Source: Siderastrea siderea (taxonomy: Eukaryota > Cnidaria > Anthozoa > Scleractinia > Rhizangiidae). From it: a DNA stretch of 64,000 nt. The stretch covers positions 4,728,152 through 4,792,151 of the forward strand of contig OZ034966.1 in assembly GCA_964030785.1 (NCBI GenBank), in the 5' to 3' direction. This document shows, one piece after another, positions 44,404-56,637 of the stretch. Both the position numbers and the translations under genes were made by a program. Each line of letters starts with the position of its first letter. Positions within the stretch are counted from its first letter, which is position 1. The notes beneath the pieces are model-generated. The model saw only the letters and a program-made list of their open reading frames with translations. It was not told the origin of the DNA and ran no database searches.

Positions 44404-47400
44404 TTCCCTGCTAGCAGAGGCCCCCTTTCCTTTGTATTCGCTGAGCTGACGGACGGGACGAAAAGGGACCTCTGCCATGGGTCGAAATGAACTGTGTTGA
44501 GCATGCGCCACGGTTACTTAGCGACCGAAACCTCACGTGATGCTTTTAGCACGTGATCAGCTGACGACTCCCACCTTTCTCAACTAGCGCGCCAAAAAAC
44601 ACCTGCACAGTTTTGTTGTCGTGAATAGACCATTTTCATTATGACGTCACACACGCAAAGGTTTCTGGTAGTTGTAGTAAAGATCGCGCCCAGGGTCGCT
44701 CAATCGCGGGAAAATTCAAAATAATCCACATAAACACATGCAATGCAATGGCGGCCGAGTTGGTCGATCATATCACGTCTATAAGTGCATAATTGAGAGG
44801 ACCTTGAGTGACATAAGCGACAAACCTGCTGTTACCCCACCAGGACACATCAAGAGACAATAATGTAAAAGTAAGGAAGCTTTATTTTGCAAGATTTTCC
44901 ATTTTTGTTTCGTATCGTTCTCGCTGCGTTACAAAACGTTTTAGCGGATGGCTTCTTGTACGCTCGATTTTCATGCCAGTGATTTTACATGCATCCTTAG
45001 GATGAAGTCTTTTGAGGATATTTCTTTTAAAAGCTTGTTGCTACAAGGAAAAGACCTGAAGAATACTCGACGATGGTTATAGAAGAAATTGGAGAGTTTA
45101 TAGAGCAAAGAAATCCTTGTTCGAGAACAGACTGTATTGTCAGTGTCGTTTTTATTTCCAAGGACAACGATCGATTTTCAAGTATTTCTTCCACTTCAAT
45201 CGTTGGTAAATTACATATTTGAATGTAGATTGACTTCGTAAGAATTTTTTAACTGAGCGATTCCACATTTACAACAGCTTTCTTGCAATGTTCAAAAACC
45301 TGCAGAAATGTGGTACAAAACAGCGTCAAGTTAAACGGAATTGTACTCGAGGCATTTTGGTTTCCCAGGACAGCAAGTGCTATTCTGAATATTTTTTTCA
45401 TACCTGAAGGCTTGTTTTCCCTTATTCTCTGTTTGTCTTTTCATGGAATTTCGCATTAAAATTAAAATAAGCGATCTGATTTTGCAATTACATTTAATCA
45501 TTTACAATACAGTTAATCTTAATTGGCGAGAAAATGTTCTGCGTTTAAACTTTCAAGATTTTGTCTTTGTAGGTTTTCAGTTTATTATGCCTTATTTCGC
45601 AAAATGGTGAAAATAATTCAAAAAATAGTAATAGAAACTATTCTACACTGAGTTAGTGTTGTTTCTCAACCCAGTTTGCTTTTCTTTGGTACTGCACATT
45701 GGGTTGTTTGAACGCAAAAAATCGTTCGGCCGTCTTAGCGGAATAACATTGCTTGCTTTTTCAGTTGACGGATTATTTCAATCATCTTTACATGTTTTGC
45801 GTTAACTTGTAGTAGTGAATGGTATTTCTCTTCCATTTCAATGATTTAACTTAGAACTGCCGATTCACTCAAAGCGAAATATTTTCAAAATGTAAATGCT
45901 TTGTTTTGTTTTTATTATTCTCAGAGCGAGTCGCTCAAAGCATTTCAATGGGTTCCTCGTTTTGTTTGCGCTATGCCAGATATAAAATTTTTATTGCTTC
46001 GATCTCCATTTGGTTCTATTATTTAAAAACTGTTCTAATTGTTCTATGTCTCCTATCTCAGAAACTCCCTACTCCCCTTCGATTCTTTTTCTCATGAGGA
46101 AAATTGTATTGGCACATTGTTAAAGACACGTTTTCCTGCTACACACTCGGTATTCAGAATTTGAAAAAAAGTTTTCCTTTGAAATGTTTCTTAACAACAC
46201 TCTTCGCAATTCCTCGTTCATCGAAAAAAAAACAAAAAGCAAAAATCTCCACGCTGAATTTCTTTGAATTTGCATAGCAATCGAGCACATAAGCACATAA
46301 CTTTGTGAATTACCTAGTAGCTTGCCTTGGCCGACATGGCGTCGCTGGTGATATTTTGACACTTTCTCGCGATCGCGCGACACTGGGCGCGATCTTTACT
46401 ACAACTACCAGAAACCTTAGCGCGTGTGACGTAATAATGAAAATGGTCTATGGCGAGTTCACCAAAACCCTAAAAAAAGTAGACAGTTCGTCTAGAGATA
46501 GTTGTTGTAATCTACGGTATTAATTTCAAGTTATCTGGACAAGGAAGCTTTTTGAACATGACCACAACTCCAGGAATCAAAGAGAATTTAACCCATTGAA
46601 GGCTGCGTGTTTTATGATCGCTTCACTAAATTAGCAGTTGGTAATAAACAACCCACGTGCAGTACGAAAGGACAATTTATAGGTTTGAAAAAACAACACT
46701 CACTTGATCTAGAATAGTCAAAATTTCTTACTTTTTAAATAAAATACACCAGTTGTCAATTAAGAATTAGCCAAAAATACAATCTCAAAGTCAAAATTTT
46801 GAAAATTTCCGCAAGAGATTTCTCATGTTGTCTCGCGCGTGAAATCAAACCATAGCAGAGCATTTGTGTCTGTTTAGGTCAGATTACTACTTTTCAAAAT
46901 TTTATGAATGAAGGTACACAGAAGAAGAGACAGTAAGCTTTTCTAAATAATACATTTATGAAAACACGCCTTTACTTGTTTCTGAAGACCAAACGCGTTC
47001 AATTCTTTCTTCGAGGGAAGCTACGCGCAAACGATTTCGCTCGATGTGCAAGTTATTTTGAAGAGCATTTGGTGACGCGAACAGTGCACGTTTTTCAAAA
47101 CTTTTACGAAAACTGTAAGGAATATGAAGAATCCCTCAATTAAAAAGCAATTTCGATACAAATTTACAATCAAATGTGTAAATTACTCTACCGTAGACTC
47201 GTAGAAGTGCTGGAGCATTTCACAGAAAGTCCGCAGCTCGAAAAATCTTTGGAGGTGGAAGGTTGTCCTACGCCTTGACAGATGTTTTCTTCGCTCTAAA
47301 TTCCATTCCTTAACTTGTCGAGTGTTTCTTAGAGCTTCTTCTTTCGATTGTTTATCTTTCCGTCGTCCATGTTAACAAAAAACGAGAGAAAGTAAACGTT

Positions 47401-47677
47401 GTAACTCTTCACGAGTTTAGTTCTCTTTCCAGGACGGCATGTTACTATGCGGGCTCACTAAATGACAGCGGAGTAACTGTAAAGGAATGCGCGAGATACG
47501 GTGGGCTCAAGTCACGGTCAGCAAACAATACAGGGAGCATGCGTTTCGGAAACCGCCGTCCACGACCATGGACGGCGGTTGAATCAAAGGGAGTTTCGAC
47601 CCATGGCAGAGGTCACTTTTCGTCCCGTCCGTCAGCTCAGCGAATACAAAGGAAAAGGGGCCTCTGCTAGCAGGGAA
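44404..47677. mobile_element. MULE-like non-autonomous DNA transposon
   Basis: Terminal inverted repeats of about 84 bp (44404-44487, 47594-47677) begin TTCCCTGCTAGCAGAGG. A perfect 9-bp duplication, ACATTTCGC, flanks it (44395-44403, 47678-47686); 9 bp is typical of Mutator-like elements. No transposase is visible. Just inside the right end, 47551-47580 is a hairpin AACCGCCGTCCA. A second element (44626-46450) is nested inside. Confidence 0.85.
44626..46450. mobile_element. Nested inverted-repeat element
   Basis: TIRs of about 66 bp start TAGACCATTTTCATTATGAC and recur inverted at 46385-46450. No clear target duplication and no transposase frame; the interior is AT-rich. Confidence 0.7.
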
Positions 47678-47686
47678 ACATTTCGC

Positions 47687-48394
47687 AGAGACAATTAAGC
47701 AAACACAATTCTAAAAAGTGTTAAAAAACAAAGAATGTATGGCAATTTCTTTACAAATTTTAGCTTAATTATCTCTCAGGGTTCGTATCCTGTTAAGGTT
47801 TTGAAATTCCAGGACCCTTTCCAGGACCTTTTCCATGAGCTTTAAACATTTTCCATGACCAAAATTTAGTCTTTTGTTTACAAAAAGGTAAAGCAGATCC
47901 AGTTTGTGACCAATTATTTTTTTTTCATTCACTGAACGGACAACTGGTGAATTTATTTTGTACAATGAACTTCATTTTCTATGACTTTCCATGACAAATG
48001 CTTAATTTCCATGACTTTCCAGGCGTGGAAAATGAAATTCTAAAATTCCATGACTTTCCAGGTTTTCCATGACCCATACAAACCCTTTCTCTGAAAAATG
48101 CATGGTTACCCCCAATTTTCGATTTGGATTCTGATAGCTCTAGCTAAGATCTACTTTTTCCACATAGTCATAAACCATGCAAAAACATTGTTGTACTAGT
48201 GGGCGCATTCCTTACGAAACTTGAATATCCCGAGATGTGCAAACATATGTGCAGCAACAAAAGGAGGCACTGTCCTTAATAGGACTGCTGTTGGTCATAT
48301 CAACATACAGTAACACTAAACAGTACTATTGCTGTCACTATTAATAGTTCTTTTCAGGACCCAATTGTTTAAAAGTTGGATAATGCTATCCACC
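47687..48394. other. Intergenic; cluster of CATGACTTTCCAGG-type words
   Basis: No gene seen. 47795-48075 contains many direct and inverted variants of TTCCATGACTTTCCAGG and CCAGGACC, a repetitive motif cluster of unknown origin. Confidence 0.45.
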
Positions 48395-48655
48395 AGGCCC
48401 CAGTTGTTCAAACGTTAGATACCGCTATCCACCGGGTAAATCTCTATCCAGTGGATAACGCAATTGGTTTCCCTAACACTTATCCACTGGATAGTGATTT
48501 ATCCAGTGGATACCGCTATCCAACTTTTGAACAACTGGGGCCAGACAAATCACTATCCAGTGGATTAGTGTTAGGGAAACCAATTGCATTATCCACTGGA
48601 TAGAGATTTACCCGGTGGATAGCGCTATCCAACCTTTGAACAACTGGGGCCAGGA
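48395..48655. mobile_element. Compound palindromic MITE (GGCCCCAGTTGTTCAAA ends)
   Basis: GGCCCCAGTTGTTCAAA at the left is inverted at 48527-48543 and again at the right end (to 48654). Inside are repeated GTTAGATA/CTATCCAGTGGATAA units, so two hairpin copies overlap. 48656-49609 shows no gene, only a (GCGC)n patch near 49140-49165. Confidence 0.8.
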
Positions 48656-49609
48656 CTACTCTCACCTGGACAATCACACCAGGCAGACTACAAAAGTTTA
48701 CAAGGTGATCAAAGGCAGTGAGGTAAAATCTCTTGGTCCACTGTGAATAACCTTGAAAACTAAACAACTCCCGTTTAAAATGGAAAACAGTTATCTGGAA
48801 AGCTGTAAATACACTTCAGCTTAATATGATATATTTCTAAAAGTGTGCCACCTTTTGGGTCTCCCATTTACAGTAATTTATAACCCTTACGAGTTTTTAA
48901 AAATAATTTGTGTGATATTTCACATGTACATACGTGTCTTTGTGGGAACTGTGAGTATTGTTAGGGTACTAAAACATGTTGTGTTAAAGACAGTCCAAGA
49001 GACACAATATAAATGAACTCTCCCATACCAGGAGCCCATTAGAGCCCATTATAATGGGTTCCTGCCCATACAGCTTGGTTAAGGTGATTCCATTCAATTG
49101 CATTGCGCATCCTTTCTGCGCATCATTTTTTGCGTGCTTTGCGCGCGCACGAGCGCGCGCGCGTGCAGAACTTGATAGGTTTTATATGAAAGCTCAGCTG
49201 TTCAGAGAAATAAATGGTCGTTTTCTCCTAAACGAACTCGGTGACCCCACTTTTTTATTCCATCTATTTAAGTAAAATACGAATTTACATGATATATTCA
49301 AATTTCAAGAATTTTTCATTATTCAATTTTGAAATTTTCCGGTTAATTCAGTGTTACAGTCAGATTTTAGGCGTTTCACTGGAACCGTGCAGACGCTCGA
49401 TTTGCCCATCTAATTTCATTAGTTTCATTTTTACGGGCTTATATGTGGGCTAACATGACGTTCCTGCCGGTATGGTATGTTTTCCTTCACAACTTCCAGA
49501 CTCTTGATCCACGTCCCGAATTCCACAAAATGGCTTGTTGACCAGCGGTCATTCCACGTGGGAACTTAGTAACCAGGTCAAATGAGTCGCCGTGCTCTGG
49601 GTAAATTAA

Positions 49610-49975
49610 AGAGCAAGCGTTTCCGTGTAGACTGCGAGTAGTCTCTAATTTTAGACTGCGAGTAGTCTCTAATTTTCGAGGCGACGTGACGCTAATTTTC
49701 GGTGCTCCCTTCGCGTCGCGTCGCCTCGAAATTTCGCGCGCGCGCGTATGTGTATTTCGCCCGCCCCACAATCGCCATCGCCAAAATTAGAGACTACTCG
49801 CAGTCTAGTTTCCGTGGGGTTTCAGAGCAAAAAGAAAAAAAAAAAGATCAAACACCGGGATTTTCGATGTTTTAGCCCCTCTCTCATTTTTTGCTCTCGC
49901 CCCATTTTTCGCGAGACTAAAACACCGAAAATACCGTTCTTCGGTCTACCCCACGGAAACGCTTGCTACGCAGGC
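49610..49975. mobile_element. MITE with AGCAAGCGTTTCCGTG ends
   Basis: AGCAAGCGTTTCCGTG at the left is inverted at the right (CACGGAAACGCTTGCT). Inner repeats AGACTGCGAGTAGTCTC occur twice at the left and inverted at 49785-49806. 49980-50935 shows no gene. Confidence 0.7.
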
Positions 49976-50938
49976 TAGGTAACTTGAACAAAACTGAACG
50001 CAACGCTGGCACTACGGCAAAGGGCTGATTTATTTAATGGCCAATATTTCGGCTAACAAAATTAGCTTTCCTCAGCGCCAGAGCTATATTGTTAAATCTG
50101 TAATTAAACTGTTAGGCAACACTGGACAAAAGTCACTGCTGCACCGTCAACTTTAGAAGCTCAAACAAATTCTCAAAAACAACAAAAACAAACAAAACAA
50201 TGTAGAGAAAAACCGAGACCTTGTTTGGTGTAACAGGAGGACAACTTTGCTTGACATAAGAAGTGACATTCGGTTGTTGATCATTACAAGCCTAATTCAA
50301 GGCGTTGGGCTCACTTGTCTTCAGCACTACACGCTGCAGAAGGATAGAACAAGAGCATTGGCAGGTCCAAAAATAATCACATGACCTTAGAAGCATCACT
50401 TATATGACACCACACGAACAGCAAGTGCTAGATCGGACAAGAGTATTAGCAGTTGCACAAATAAAAGAGTTGTTACAAATTGAACAAAACCTTGGGGAAA
50501 GTCGCCGCCAAACAACCTAACAGGGAAAATGTCCCGAACTTTTTCACAGAAACAGAGAACAAAGACATCCAAGAAGTAGAGGGTGGGTGGAAAAAGATTT
50601 CCAATTCTTACTGACTATAAAAAGCGATTGCTCACCACGAGGAAGTTAAATTTTGAACCACATCCTCTGTCAGGGGCGTAGCTAGCCATTTTTGGTTTGT
50701 AAGCCAGTTCCATACCTCGCGAATGTAGTGCACGGGGTGGGGGGGGAGGGGGTGTTCAATTCATGCTTTATTACAGCTCAGGGTGGCTTATATATAAGAT
50801 AAAGCACTTTATTATAAAATATCCTCCCATCCTGAATTCTCAGCAACTAAGCGCGATCTAATTTGAAGTTAAAACGATTGGTACCGGACTGAATGCCAAG
50901 CTAAATATCTCAAGTCAAGTTTTATGGGAATCCGAAGT

Positions 50939-51850
50939 TTAGAGTCCTGTTCTTCTTGCCGCAAAGCTCACGAGCCACGGCCGCCCCGTCAATCGTTGTC
51001 CTTGCACTCGTGCATTAGAGCAAGAGCTGAGAGTCACTCTGTCTTCACGGTTGCCAGTAGTTGTCTTGACTCTAAGCATCGTGCTTAAACTGCGCTCAGG
51101 AGTTGCGGTTGACACAGGCATCGTGAGAAGGATCGTGAGGATGGTGTTAAAGAGTTGGATTTATGCAGTCAAGGGCGTCAGCCAGCGTTTTTGGTCGTTC
51201 TCCAGTTGAACGCAGCTTTGTTTTCCACCGCAACATCTCTCTGTCGTACTCTCTCTTGTCGGTCAGATCGTTCTAGTACGACGCATACATCTTATCTCGA
51301 ACGTCGTTGCTTAATCCTTGCAGTTTTGTTGGGAGACGTTACTGCCTAGGAAGCGATCCTCCTGTGATAAGAGCCCGTCATTCATTAATTAAATTAGATG
51401 ATCAATAAGAGGAAGATACACAGCTTTTTGCCAGTAGGACTCTGGGTCTGTGGCTGGGACATTCACCCTGTGTTGCTGCTTTTCGGTTGTTCTTGGCATG
51501 ATTGGCTCAATGTCAAACTCAGCTGCAATATGTTTCCCCCGCTCATATACTTCCTTCCAAACCGACGGATCCCCTCTCTCAGCTCCCATGATGTTTATTA
51601 CCACTCTCGCTTTTTGGACTGCCTCGATGAGATCTACGCTCTTTCCTTACAACATAGTTGACAAGGCAACTGTGTTGGTAAGGACATGCTCTGCTGCACA
51701 TAGAGCAATGATAAAATCAAACTTCTTGATAGAGCATAAGTATCCCCTTGCCTTTCCGTTTCCAGCCTGGGACAAGGTCTCGAGCGCCTGAACTACGACT
51801 GGGAACGCTGTGCGGAAGGTATATAAAGCATCAGCCCTACTCTACCATCT
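50939..51850 (-). pseudogene. hAT-like transposase remnant (C-terminal)
   Basis: Minus-strand pieces read from 51850: a helical part with ETLSQAGNGKARGYLCSIKK and IIALCAAEHVLTNTVALS, a stop near 51660, then MGAERGDPSVWKEVYERGKH to YWQKAVYLPLIDHLI (51604-51389). After a gap, PVSTATPERSLSTMLRVKT (51121-50939) is the hAT dimerisation signature. Several frame breaks make it inactive. It is a cut-and-paste transposase of a type often co-opted in animals; here it is only a fossil. Confidence 0.7.
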
Positions 51851-52445
51851 TGTCTGGCACAAAGTTCTTTAAAAAATCACCCAAAAACTAGTTCTATGAA
51901 GTAAGAAAAAATATTCGCATAATAAATATACCAAAAAAGTTTGCGGTAAGCCCGGGCTTACTGGCTTAAAGGGAGCTACACCCCTGACTGTTTCGGCTAT
52001 CAAACTCGCAAAACTAAAGGCGACATTTAGGGCTTTTAAAACTGATGAACAAGAAATAAAAACTCATAAAATTGCTGCCATGTCGTTTTGCGTTGTTTTT
52101 CTGTGTTTACTTTGGCGATTGAAGGCTCGCGAAAGCGATATTTTCAAAATAACGGTCGGACTCTCTCAGACTAAGAGACTACTTGTGAGAGTGTAGCTGT
52201 TTGGCAACTATTTAGGTACTATTGGCTCAGTTTTCTTGTAAGTTTTGTATATCCGTGAACTGAATTTCTGAAGTCGTGATTTGACGTTTATAAAGCGTGC
52301 GGTAGCTTGCAAGCTGACTGCGGACTTTTGACCGGGAAATTGGAAGATCGGTGGTTGAAGGCATGGTCCCTGACAAGAAACGTTACTCAATAGTCTCTCT
52401 CTACCCTAGTGCATAAATGGGTACCAGCTAACTGTAAGGGAATCC
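51851..52445. other. No gene seen
   Basis: AT-rich DNA without a supported reading frame; a short minus-strand frame at 52208-52390 has no recognisable content. Confidence 0.4.
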
Positions 52446-52449
52446 TAAC

Positions 52450-52945
52450 AGAAAAGCTGGGGTAACCCTGCGATGGACTAAGCATCCCATCCACGGGGGA
52501 GTAGTAATACTCCCAGTCACTTTATGCTGGGTATCCTGTGATGGACTAAGCATCCCATCCAGGGGGGAGTAGTGATGCTCCTAGTCACTTTATGCTGGGT
52601 AACCTGTGATGGACTAGCATCCCATCCAGGGGGGAGTAGTGATGCTCCTAGTCACTTTATGCTGGGTAACCTGTGATGGACTAGCATCCCATCCAGGGGG
52701 GAGTAGTGATGCTCCTAGTCACTTTATGCTGGGTATCCTGTGATGGACTAGCATCCCACCCAGGGGAGAGTAGTGATGCTCCTAGTCACTTTATGCTGGG
52801 TATCCTGTGATGGACTAGCATCCCACCCAGGGGAGAGTAGTGATGCTCCAAGTCACTTTATGCTGGGTATCCTGTGATGGACTAGCATCCCACCCAGGGG
52901 GAGTTGTGATGCTCCTAGTTGCTTTATGCTACGGAAACTGAAATT
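52450..52945. repeat. 67-bp minisatellite, about seven copies
   Basis: The unit GCTGGGTATCCTGTGATGGA… recurs at exactly 67-bp steps (52594, 52661, 52728, 52795). The flank GCTACGGAAACTG and GGCTCGTT looks like the 3' part of a SINE-like family common in corals, as far as I recall. Confidence 0.92.
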
Positions 52946-52949
52946 ATGC

Positions 52950-53804
52950 GCCGGCTTGATAAGCCTCCTTGGCTCGTTCAATCCAGTAGATTGGACGCAA
53001 GACTTAACTTATAAAGACGCTTCGTAGATAGACACTATTTTTTTACAGGAAAACCTCTTCGGTATACAATGGACTGGATATCAAGGATGGACCCTACAAA
53101 GGTCTTAACATGCACGTGCATGAGCTCCCACAAATGACGCCAGAATTCTTGCGCAGTAAGAATATGCAATGAAATATAAGGAAATCACCTTTATTTAATA
53201 CCACTGTAATTGCCGAAACTATGTACATTTACTGAAGACACAGACATTTTTGTTTGAACTATCGTGACTATAGAACAGGAGGAACTCTTACGTCTATAAA
53301 ACGTATTTTCACATACTTTAATACGTACCTACATCATTCACTTTTCCCGCTGATCTGGGGTAATGATCCCAGATCTCGGTTCCAGGCAAAATCTCATTAT
53401 TTCATGGACAATACATAAATGTGGGAAAATGCTAATTAAGGATGTTCGCTTGAAAATCTTCTATAACACAGACATCGCCACGTGAGTTGCGTGCGCAGGA
53501 CGGATGCGTAGAAACAATTAGCGCTAACGTAATTGCTATCTCCTTCTTCTCCTCCACCATAGAAATTTGTCATAGAAAATTTGCTAGTGTTCATGACTTT
53601 GTGACGTAGTCGTTATAGTTCAAATTTGGTTTGGTTAAAGTTTAATTTCCTTTGCCTTATACTTATTATCAGAAGTTGTCATAATCTGAAGCAAAAAAAA
53701 AGACAGTGGAGAAATTGAACCACAACAAAGTTACAATGGCTGGAAGGGAAATCACACAGACATCTCTCGAAATTGTGCAAAACAAATGCCGCCAACATCG
53801 CCCT
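52950..53804. other. No gene seen
   Basis: Possible 3' flank of the membrane protein gene on the minus strand; no motif identified. Confidence 0.4.
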
Positions 53805-55036
53805 TTAAAAATTGCAAACCAAATTGTCTCTAGATACTAATTTAACAATGAAGTGTTTTAAATTGTCATCGCTTAGGTACAAATGGACTTCTCTCCTCCA
53901 GTTTTCCACCAGGATAATCTTACGAAGCTTTATTCCATTCTCTTCCTGCAGAGAAGATGTAGAGGAAGAGGGTTCATCTTGGTTGAGGTCAAGGTCAAGG
54001 GTCGGGTTATTTGGACTTGCAGCGACTGGGTTGTTTTGGTTTACAGGGATTAAGTTATTTTGGGTGGCAGGAGTACTCGGAGCTTTCCAAAACATCCATG
54101 AAATTACACCAACAACATACAATATCACAATTTTGACTACGTCATCAGCAGTCTCTTTTCCATAAAATGACTGCCCAGCCAACACTGTTAGAAGAGCAAC
54201 TAAACAAAGACCAGTAAGGCTGCTGGAAATACCAAACAACGCTGAATGAAAATGTCCTCAGCTACATTGCAAATCTCGTACACCGAATAAAATAAGGCAG
54301 CACCAGCAAAACAGACTACCAGTAAAACGGTCATTCCCCAAGCTGGGTTGATCATATTGCCAACAATCAGGCAGCAAAAGTGGTATGAAATTACGTTTGT
54401 GAACGCGATAAAGACTGACCTTCGATAAATTGAAACTTTTTTGTTCTCGTTCCAGAAGTCACATTTTGTACAACACTGTACAATGCATATTACAAAACCC
54501 TCAAATATTATCGCAGGAGTTATATACAAGTCTTGTGGAACTTGTTTAAGCCCTGAATTGACCAAACAGCCAATAATAGCAAAAATTTCAATCAGTAATA
54601 AGAAATGACAAAAATAGTTTGCAGAACGTATTAGTGTATCTTCTCTTTCGCGACACCCAACAACTTTACTAGAACAGCAAAGCTTACAAGTACGTAGTGA
54701 GCCATCTCCTTCACCATAAGGCGTTAAGTTTGCACAACATACACAACATACACTCTGACCCTCCTCTCTCTCCTCTGTATCTCCTTCATTAGGTACTACT
54801 TTTGCACAACATAGCCACTGATCCTCCTTACCAGGAACGTTTTCCACGAAACCCAAGGCGTAGAAGGCTATTATTGGTCCAAGTAGCATAACAGAGAAAA
54901 AAGAACACCACAGAATTCCTCTAATGTGGGAAATAACTCCCGTGGCATCCATGTCTGGTTCATGTCCCTCTATGACACACTCAACTGTGTTCAAAGTTGG
55001 ATCTTGAATCTTGGGACTCACAGCCAGATCTTGCAT
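53805..55036 (-). pseudogene. Multi-pass membrane protein gene (host), one frame break
   Basis: From the ATG at 55036 (MQDLAVSPKIQD), preceded by TTTGTTATACAG that looks like a splice acceptor, a long frame runs to 54200. It has hydrophobic helices at CSFFSVMLLGPIIAFYALGF, FCHFLLLIEIFAIIGCLV, PAIIFEGFVICIVQ, SVFIAFTNVISYHFCCLIVG and MTVLLVVCFAGAALFYSVYE, with cysteine-rich loops (VCCVCCANL, CKLCCSSK). Near 54240 the frame changes and continues with two more helices (GLCLVALLTVLAG, VVKIVILYVVGVISWMF), then a P/N-rich cytoplasmic tail to 53805. About seven helices in all. The shift could be a mutation or a sequencing error. No family recognised. Confidence 0.55.
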
Positions 55037-55419
55037 CTGTATAACAAACAAGCAAACGACATTTTAATTTACTCTTCAATACATCTTAAACATTTAAATG
55101 CGACTTAGCTTTATAGTTAGCTATACAGCGAAACGCCTGCGCACCTGCGCACCAATAGTATATCCATAGTTCTATCACATTGTATGTAATTTTTAATTCA
55201 GTATCGTATCTACTTCTACATCATGTTGCTCTACTCTACAGGATTTCAACACTGGAAAATTGATAATATCCTAAACTTTAACTAGTACAAACTTACGAAA
55301 TCCTATAAAAAGAACTCTAAAACTAATGCAAGCCTAAAATTTATATAATAAAAATGAGATACTAAGGCAAGCATAAAACTAATGCTATCCTCTGTCTCTA
55401 GGCCTCAATGATCTCTCTC

Positions 55420-55422
<3 letters not shown>

Positions 55423-55464
<42 letters not shown>

Positions 55465-56063
55465 GACATATATTCGCTAAAAAAGTTAAAATGATTAATA
55501 TACTAGGCTAAAAAATACGATAATAATAAAAAAATGAAACCGAACGTTTTCGACTGTTGTCGTCATCAGGGTGTAAAAGCCAACAACTGAGCAACAAAGC
55601 AATTACCATATTAGAGGAAATTAACGCTTGTGTTAATTAAGGTATTTGAAATTAACGCGACTTAAATTAACGCGAATTGAAGGGAAAAATTACACGCCAA
55701 TAAAGGAAATTCAACGCGAAAAAGGGGGTAAAATTTCAGAATGAGGGAAATTAACGCGATTATCACAAAGAAATACTTTGTGGTCATAACTGGAACAAAT
55801 TTATTTCATGACTGAATTTAAAAATCACGAACAAAACAGATGTACAGGCGTGTGGTGAATTTCTTTACAGACAATGTGCGTTAAATTCTGCATAAATGTA
55901 GGAAAGCTATGGTTTTGTAGGTGTCAAGAATGTCTGGACTGGATCCAGAATTTGGAATTAAAATGATGGAAATTAAGTTTGCGACTTAAATTTCACGGAG
56001 CATTAATTTCCTATAATAAGGTAACTTGTTTGTTCAGAGTTGGGCACTTTTGTTGTATAATTA
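55423..56063 (-). mobile_element. Retroposed insertion with (TTA)n tail and about 23-bp target duplication
   Basis: GGCCTCAATGATCTCTCTCTT is present on both sides (55399-55422, 56062-56085, one extra C in the second). The insertion starts with a (TTA)n run (55421-55464), the mark of a LINE/SINE 3' tail on the minus strand. Its right part (55592-56035) has inverted GGAAATTAACG-type ends and repeats of AAATTAACGCGA, perhaps a MITE within it. Confidence 0.6.
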
Positions 56064-56497
56064 GGCCCTCAATGATCTCTCTCTTGAGATAGGCCTTTAC
56101 CGAACAAAGGATTCCCCACTAGCCGGAGAGAATATGAGGGGACTGGGGGCTTGGAACGAGGGAACTGAAATGAGTGGCTTGGCACAACACCTCACGGAAA
56201 ACCTAAACTACTGCCCTGCTTGCCTGTCGTCAAACTATTTTACCCATGCATCCAGCGACTACTCCTTTGCCTGTCTGTACAGACCGTACGGTCGGATTGT
56301 AAACCTGCTTTGACAGTTCATGAACTTTCGTATTTACTCTGGATAGCTTGAGTGCCGCACTTTTTAGAATGATTCTAAAGGTTAGCATCAGTTCCCTCAC
56401 GCTGAGCTCAGAAGAACTGAAAATATGACAGTCATGCCCCGTATTTAGCTTCCCTTGAAGGTGTAAATTATCAAATGGTTGTTCATATTCCCGTGAG

Positions 56498-56637
56498 TAC
56501 TAGCCTGCGTAGCTGGCGGTATTGTTTGAGAAGGTTAGGTTTTGGCGGCGCTTCTCCCCATCCCCTTCGCGGCTATTCCGTTCGTGGCTCCGCTGCTCAG
56601 ACTTCGCGCAAACAATCCCGCCAGCTACGCAAGCTAA
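56498..56637. mobile_element. Palindromic MITE (TAGCCTGCGTAGCTGGCGG ends)
   Basis: TAGCCTGCGTAGCTGGCGGTA at the left is matched by CCGCCAGCTACGCAAGCTA at the right, around a GC-rich centre. Confidence 0.8.

Noticed and set aside
44600..44630. Target duplication for the nested 44626-46450 element
   Set aside because: Flanks GTCGTGAA and TGGCGAGT do not match.
52450..52945. CRISPR-like array
   Set aside because: The 67-bp units are contiguous near-identical copies without unique spacers; this is a minisatellite in eukaryotic DNA.
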